DNA of 64,000 nt, from assembly GCF_010015445.1 (NCBI RefSeq), contig NC_053114.1, positions 46,794,019-46,858,018 on the forward strand, in the 5' to 3' direction. Positions 56,848 through 64,000 of the stretch are shown one piece after another. Made by a program: the position numbers and the translations under genes. Within the stretch, counting starts at the first letter, position 1. The number at the start of each line of letters is the position of its first letter. The notes under the pieces are model-generated. The model was not told the DNA's origin. It saw only the letters and a list, made by a program, of their open reading frames with translations, and ran no database searches. The stretch comes from Perca fluviatilis. Taxonomy: Eukaryota; Chordata; Actinopteri; Perciformes; Percidae.

Positions 56848-59800
56848 ATCATCACATACCCTTCACCAAACCCCATCATCACACCACCACTACCCCACCC
56901 CACCACCACCCTCACCAACCCCACATCATCACACCCTCACCAAACCCCACACACACATACACTACAACCCACACACACACCACACCCTCCCACCACCCTC
57001 ACACACAAACCATCACAATACACCCCCATCATCACTACACTACTACACACCAACCATCATCAAACCCTTCACCATCCCACACACATAACCTTACACCCCC
57101 CCACATCACACCCTCACCATACCCCCAAACCTCATCATACCCCCCACAAACATACCCTTCACCCATACCCCACATCACAACATACACCTCACACCCCATC
57201 ATCACAACCCACATACCCCCACACCATACCACCCTTACAAAACCCCACACCATCACATAACCTCACCATACCCCCACATCACACAACACCACCATACCCC
57301 CAATCATCACATACCCTTACAAACCCCACATCACCACACCCTTACCACAACAACCACACACACATACCCCACCATAACCCCACACACCTACACATCACCC
57401 CCATTACTAACATACCCTTACCATACCCCAACACACACATACACCCCACCATCATCACATACCCTCACCAACCCCACATCACACATACCCCCACCAAAAC
57501 ACATCACATACCCTTCACCATACCCCCCACATCATCACACCCTTCACAAAACCCCACACAACACCCACCTCACCCCACACATTCACCAACCCAACATCAT
57601 CACATACCTTCTCACATACCCCCACATCATCACATACCCCCACCATACCCCTACCACCATCACATTCACCATACCCCCAACACACATACCCTCACCACCC
57701 ACACATCATCACATACCCCTACCAACCCCATCATCACATACCCTCCACCATACCCCCACACTTTCACCCATACCCCCATCATCACACACCCTTACCATAC
57801 CCCCACATCATCACATACCTTCACATATATCATCACTACCCTCACCATACCCCCCACAACATCACACACCCTCACCATACCCCCACACATCACACCCACC
57901 AACCCCACACACCATCACACACAACCTTACACATACCCCCACATCACAACACACCTTACCTACACCCCCCACACCACACACCCTTCACCATACCCCACAC
58001 CACAACCCACAACCCCAACACACAACACAACCCCCACATCACACTTCAACCACACCCACATCATCAAACCCCTTCACCTACACCCCACACACACATACCA
58101 ATACCCACATCATCACATATACCAACCCCCCATCACATACCCACCAACCCCCACACCACACACCCTCTACCCACACCCCACACACACATACCCCTACCCC
58201 ACACACCTTCACCATACCCCACCACACATACCCTCACCTATACCCCACATCAACATACCCTCACCCAACCCCACACACACACCCTTTCACCATACACACA
58301 TAAAACCCCACATCACACACAAAAACCCCCCACACAAACCCACCATACCCCACACACATACACCAACCCCCACACATACCCTTCACCCAAAACCCCACAC
58401 ACACATAACCTCACATACCCCCACCACACATACTTCACCATACCCCACACCACACACCCCACCACACATCACATACCCTTTCCACCATAACCCCCACACA
58501 CACACCCTTCACCCAACCCCCAACAACCTCACCATACCCCCAACACACACATACCTTCTCACCATACCCCCAACATACCCCACATACCCTCACCAACCCC
58601 CACACCACATCTCACCATACCCCCACACACCACTCTACACCCCAACACTCAACCCACATACCCCCCACACATCATCCACCATACCCCCTACACATCAACA
58701 TACCTTCACCACACCCCCCACCACATACCCTTCACCATACCCCAACACATACCCTTACCACCATACCCCCCCACATCACAACCCTTCACCAAACCCCCAC
58801 ATCACAACCCTTACATACCCCCACATCACACAACCCTTCAACCATACCCCCATCATCACACAACCCTTCACCATACCCCCATCATCACATACCCTTCAAA
58901 ACCCCCCACACCACACAACCCTTCCACCATACCCCCACAAAACCTCACCTACACCCCCACACACACCCTCACCCACCCCCCACACCCACCACACCTTCAC
59001 CTCCACACATCACACATACTCACCACAACCCCCCATCATCACAACTTCACCATACCCCCCACATCACATACCCCTTCACACAACCCCCACACATCACACA
59101 CCCCTCACCCATACCCCCACCACACATACCCCTTCACCAAACCCCCCACACACACACCCCACCACCCCCATCATCACATACACCCTCCCACCATAACCCC
59201 ACATCACACACCCTTCACCATACACCCACATCATCACATACCCTTCACCAACCCCCCACACCATCACATACCCCACCATACCCCACACACACAACCCTCC
59301 ACCATAACCCCCACATCACATACCCTCACCTATACCCCACATCACACACATACCCCACACAACCCACCCACACACACATACCCTTCCACCATAACCCACA
59401 TCATCACACACCCCTTCTACCTATACCCCCACCACACATACCCTTCACCATACCCCACATCATCACATACCCCACATACCCCCCACAAACAACCCCTTCC
59501 ACCCATACCCACAACCACACAACCCTTTCAACATACCCCATCATCATATACCTCCCCCACATCATCACATACCCCTTTCACCATACCCCCCCCATCACAT
59601 ACCCTTCACTATACCCCCCATCATCACATACCCTTCAACCATACCCCCATCATCACATACCCCTTCACCATATCCCCATCATCACATACCCTTCACCATA
59701 CCCCCATCATCACATACCCCTTCACCATACCCCCATCATCACATACACCTCACCATACCCCCATCATCACATACCCTTCACCATACCCTATCATCACATA

Positions 59801-60409
59801 ACTCTTCACCATATCCCCCATCATCACATACCCTTCACCATACCCCACATCATCACATACCCTTCACCATACCCCCACATCATCACACACACCCTTTCAC
59901 CATACCCCCACATCATCACATACCCTTCACCATACCCCCCACATCATCACATACCCTTCACCATACCCCATCATCACATACCCTTCACCATACCCCCATC
60001 ATCACATACCCTTCACCATACCCCAACATCATCACATACCCTTCACCATACCCCCACATCATCACATACACCCTTCACCATACCCCACATCATCACATAC
60101 CCTTCACCATACCCCCCATCATCACATACCCTTCACCATACCCCCCACATCATCACATACCCTTCACCATACCCCACATCATCACATACCCTTCACCATA
60201 CCCCCACATCATCACATACCCTTCACCATACCCCCCATCATCACATACCCTTCACCATACCCCCATCATCACATACCCTTCACCATACCCCACATCATCA
60301 CATACCCTTCACCATACCCCCACATCATCACATACCCTTCACCATACCCCCACATCATCACATACCCTTCACCATACCCCCACATCATCACATACCCTTC
60401 ACCATACCT
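56848..60409 (+). repeat. 30-bp satellite, C-rich (about 115 units)
   Basis: The unit is 'catcatcacatacccttcac' plus 'cataccccca'. Bases 59590-60409 are nearly perfect; 56848-59580 are full of small deletions. The 814-residue Pro/His/Thr-rich open frame across it (56752-59196) is an artefact. Confidence 0.95.
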
Positions 60410-60426
60410 AGAGATTGGCATGGGGT

Positions 60427-60552
60427 AGATTCCATAAAATCATCTCTCAATGCAAATCAAACTAGCTATTAGGTTAACTGACATAAAACTGACAAAATCC
60501 TGATAAAGAGATGATAGAGAGATGATTTTATGGAAAGTTGACGTTCTACCGT
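60427..60552. repeat. Short inverted repeat, possible MITE
   Basis: 'tccataaaatcatctctc' (about 60430-60447) is perfectly mirrored by 'gagagatgattttatgga' (about 60518-60535), and 'ggtaga' / 'tctacc' lie outside. It sits directly at the end of the 30-bp satellite. Confidence 0.6.
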
Positions 60553-60721
60553 GTAAGATGATATTATTAGGACTTTGTCATCAAATAAATTACTTTTGTT
60601 TTCAGCATCATTGTTGCAGCGCATTTACAATTTGCTTCATGTTGTTATAGCGGCAGTAACAGTTTGCTACATTTTGGATCATGCTAACGTTCACGTTCTT
60701 GTACAGCTTGAACAGTTATGC

Positions 60722-60895
60722 ACACTGTGTGTGTGTGCATCTGTTTGTGTGCGTTTGTGTGTGTCTGTGTGTGATACCTGTGTGTGTGTGTGTGTGTGCG
60801 TGTGTGTGTGTGTGTGCTTGCATGTGTGTGATACCTGTGTATGTGTGTGTATGCCTTTGGTTGTGTGTGGGTGTGTCTGTATATGTGTGTGCGTT
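60722..60895. repeat. GT-rich compound microsatellite
   Basis: Runs of gt with 'gatacctgtgt' interruptions occurring twice. It faces the CA-rich array at 60962. Confidence 0.9.
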
Positions 60896-60961
60896 CAGCA
60901 GAAGAAAGAAGCAACTTTAGACAATAAGGCCCAAACTAAAGAAGCGCTGAATCCTAATGTG

Positions 60962-61478
60962 AGACACACACACACTGACATAGACACACACACATACACA
61001 CACAGAGACAAACACACACACTGACATTGACACACACACACAAACACACACAGAGACACACACACACACACTGACATATACACAGACACATACACACACA
61101 CACACATACACACATAGACATGCACACAGAGACACACACATACACACATAGACATGCACACAGAGACACACACACACACTGACAAACACACACAGACACA
61201 CACACAGAGACACACACACTGACATAGACACACACACACTCACTGACATAGACACACACACAGACACATACAGACACACACATACACACATAGATATGCA
61301 CACAGAGACACACACACACACACAGACACACACACACACAGTCTCACACACAGACAGACACACACACACACACAGACAGACACACATAGACATGCACACA
61401 CACAAAGACACACAAACAGAGACACACACACAAAGAGAGACACACACAGAGACACACACAGACACACACACACACACA

Positions 61479-61513
<35 letters not shown>

Positions 61514-61515
61514 AC
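60962..61515. repeat. CA-rich compound microsatellite
   Basis: About 550 bp of ca/ga-based repeats with block duplications such as 'acatagacatgcacacagag'. Confidence 0.9.
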
Positions 61516-61965
61516 TACCCATCAGCCTCCGTGGTTTTAGAGTCATGTAAGGACATTGATTACTGGGTAGAGAACTGATGCTGCAAAGTTTCCTCTGAAG
61601 ATGAGATAAAGAAGTCATGTTTGATAAAAACAGAAAAAGAGCAGCTGCTGATGACGGTTGGCATGGCGATCTGACGGATAACATTTCACTGGAATTGAAA
61701 CTAACCATGCATGCAACCAGCGCCTGCGGTCGAGCTAACGTTAGCTGTATCTACCATCTCTAGTAGCGGGGATTTTTGTGACTTAGGTAGATAATTGTTA
61801 TTTGATGGTGCAGTGCCTGTTGAAAATGTGCCTGATTGTAACGGGCTGATTGCTTGGCCTGTGGTATTGCTGAATTCATCAAAACCATATTTTACCCCAA
61901 AGTGACTTACAGAAGGACCCCAAACCACTTCAGATGCAACTCCCCTGTGTACCCTACTTCTGACT
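61516..61965. other. Non-coding, no gene recognised
   Basis: Nothing identifiable between the microsatellite and the LINE 3' end. Confidence 0.4.
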
Positions 61966-61967
61966 TC

Positions 61968-64000
61968 AGAATCAGAATCAGAAAGGGTTTTATTGCCAAG
62001 TACCTTTTTTAACACATATAAGGAATTTGTTTTGGTGTTGTTAGTGCACATCACACATTCTCCAAATGGAATATTAAACAATATAAGTATAGGTATAAAC
62101 AATATAAGTATAAGTATATGTACACAGTATGTATTAAATTAAAAATAAAGATAGAAATAAAAATAAAAAAATAAATAAAAAAATTAAATTAAATAAATAA
62201 ATAAAGAGCAAAGAGCATTACAGCAGAGAGAACAGTGGCATGAAGAGCCAGGTGGAGAGTCAGGTTGGTTTCCGCGCCTTGTTAATAAGGCTAGTGGCGG
62301 AGGGGAAAAAGCTCTTCATGTGACGTGAGGTTTTGGTCCTGATGGACCTCAGCCTCCTGCCAGAGGGGAGGGGCTCAAAGAGTTTGTGTCCGGGGTGGTA
62401 GGGATCGGCCACAATCTTTCCAGCACGCTTCAGAGTCCTGGTGGCGTAAAGGTCCTGGAGCGGCGTCAGATTGCAGCCAATCACCTTCTCTGCAGACCGA
62501 ATGACACGCTGCAGTCTGCCCTTGTCCTTGGCAGTGGCAGCAGCGTACCAGAAGGTGATGGAGGATGTGAGGATGGACTCAATGATGGCTGTGTAGAAGT
62601 GCACCATCATTGTCTTTGGCAGGTTGAATTTCTTCAGCTGCTGCAGGAAGTACATCCTCTGTTTCTTGATGAGGGGGCTGATGTTCAGCTCCCACTTGAG
62701 GTCCTGGGAGATTGTCGTTCCCAGGAAGTGGAAAGACTCCACAGTGTCAATTGTGGAGTCACAGAGTGTGATGGGGGCAGGTGGGGCTGGGTTTTTCCTG
62801 AAGTCCACAACCATCTCCACTGTCTTTAGAGCGTTGAGATCTAGATTGTTTTGGTTGCACCACTTCACCAGGTGGTCAGCCTCCGACCTGTAGGCGGACT
62901 CGTCTCCATCAGAGATGAGTCCGATGAGGGAGGTGTCGTCCGCGAACTTCAGAAGCTTGACGGACTTGTGACTGGAGGTGCAGCTGTTGGTGTACAGGGA
63001 GAAGAGGAGAAAGAACACAGCCCTGAGGGGATCTGGTGCTGATGGTCTGTGAGTTGGAGATGTGTTTCCCCAGCTTCACATGCTGCTTCCTGTCAGACAG
63101 GAAGTCAGTGATCCACCTGCAGGTGGAGTCAGGCACGCTAAGCTGGGAGAGCTTCTCCTGGAGCAGAGCCGGGATGATGGTGTTGAAGGCAGAGCTGAAG
63201 TCCAAAAACAGGATCCTGGCGTAGGTTCCTTCAGAGTCCAGGTGCCGGAGGATGTAGTGGAGGGCCAGGTTAACTGCATCGTCTACAGACCTGTTGGCTC
63301 TGTAGGCAAACTGCAGGGGTCCAGGAGGGGGTCGGTGATGGCTTTGAGGTGTGAAAGCACAAGGTGCTCAAAGGACTTCATAACCACAGAGGTCAGGGCG
63401 ACGGGTCTGAAGTCATTAAGTCCTGTGGTCCTTGGCTTCTTGGGGACAGGGATGATGGTTGAGGTCTTGAAGCAGGCTGGCACGTGACATCTGTCCAGTG
63501 AGGTGTTAAAAATGTCTGTGAACACTGGAGACAGCTGATCAGCGCAGTGCTTCAAGCTTGATGGGGAGACAGCATCCGGTCCAGCAGCTTTCCTGGGATT
63601 CTGTCTCCTAAAGAGTCTGTTGACATCCCTCTCATGGATGGAGAGAGTCGCCACTGAGGTGGGGTGGGGGTGGAGGTGGAGACCTTTAAGGAGGGCATTG
63701 GTGGGGGGACCAGGGCCCTGCTGAGGTGGGGGTAGGTGGAGGTGATGCACAGTGGCTGTAGCTGTAGGGAGGTGTCATGGGGGATGGTGTCAGGACTGTC
63801 CTTTTGTCTTCAAATCGAAGCGAGAACTCGTCTCAGGTCGTTGGCTAGGTGTCGGTCATCGAAGGAGCGGGGGGTTTTAGGCTTGTAGTTGGTGATCTGC
63901 CTAAGTCCTTTCCAGACAGTCGCAGAGTCGTTAGCTGAGAACTGGTTTTGAGTTTCTCAGCCGCACCGTCGCTTAGCCTCCTTCACCGCTTGCTAAACTT
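61968..64000 (-). mobile_element. L2-like LINE, 3' part, frameshifted, runs off the window
   Basis: On the minus strand, from the window edge inward: linker residues near 63790-63960 (TNYKPK-like), then NPRKAAGPDAVSPSSLK and NDFRPVALTSVVMKSFEHLV (63283-63750). A frameshift near 63290 leads to MDFSSAFNTIIPALLQEKL (first catalytic Asp) and SPQGCVLSPLL (62909-63205). Another shift near 63010 leads to LLKFADDTSLIGLI (catalytic FADD), FHFLGTTISQDLKW and a C-terminus ending at about 62260. The 3' UTR follows, ending in a short tandem 'tctgattctgattctga' at 61968-61985, typical of L2-type LINEs. At least two frameshifts make it inactive. Confidence 0.9.

Noticed and set aside
56752..59196. 814-residue Pro/Thr/His-rich open frame
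   Set aside because: It is a reading of the degraded 30-bp C-rich satellite, whose unit rarely forms stop codons. No real start, splice or domain signal.

Overview
The window looks like repeat-rich nuclear DNA from a ray-finned (teleost) fish. The evidence is a piggyBac transposase, a Tc1 transposase fragment, L1-, L2- and Rex/CR1-like LINEs, several tRNA-derived SINEs, hAT- and Harbinger-like MITEs, a TRIM25/finTRIM-like RING exon and a CIB2-type calcium-binding gene with vertebrate intron positions. There is no sign of operons, prokaryotic genes or CRISPR. One 394-base run of N lies at 28500-28893.

Layout: 1-2545 is the 3' part of an L1/Tx1-like LINE, frameshifted. 3892-5553 is an uninterrupted piggyBac transposase ORF. 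5834-7300 holds a MITE and a degenerate modular repeat. 7494-12111 is a 4.6-kb palindromic element with a 47-bp minisatellite near its centre. 12.1-16.0 kb is SINEs, a Harbinger-like MITE and other repeats. 16.07-19.75 kb is LTR-retroelement debris: an LTR with a tRNA-Met primer site on +, integrase debris on -, and a solo LTR. 19816-21367 is a TTAA-flanked MITE swollen by a 26-bp minisatellite. 22.5-24.2 kb has a solo LTR and a hAT MITE with a perfect target duplication. 24263-25984 carries exons 5 and 4 of a CIB2-like gene on the minus strand. 26.3-28.5 kb is a palindromic 24-bp satellite that runs into the N gap. 28.9-31.06 kb is a broken LINE (minus). 31.7-32.4 kb is a Tc1 remnant. 32.5-34.2 and 37.2-37.7 kb are two copies of a LINE/MITE composite. 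35.8-36.2 and 37.7-39.7 kb are tandem repeats. 40.2-41.2 kb is a truncated TRIM gene with a duplicated leader. 41.2-45.9 kb is an inverted repeat with minisatellite arms. 48676-51778 carries exons 1-3 of the CIB2-like gene on the plus strand. 52.4-60.4 kb is two large satellites (24 bp, then 30 bp). 61.97-64.0 kb is an L2-like LINE (minus).

The main result is that exons 1-3 and 4-5 of one CIB2-type gene are all open, have matching splice phases and together give the expected length, but lie on opposite strands about 23 kb apart. The N gap and oppositely oriented copies of the same 24-bp satellite sit at the apparent breakpoints. Flipping the stretch to the right of the gap restores a collinear minus-strand gene, so this is either a scaffold-orientation error or a real satellite-mediated inversion. 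A second theme is that tandem arrays repeatedly sit inside transposable-element termini or inverted repeats. Nothing here is a clear new biochemical system; the interest is structural.
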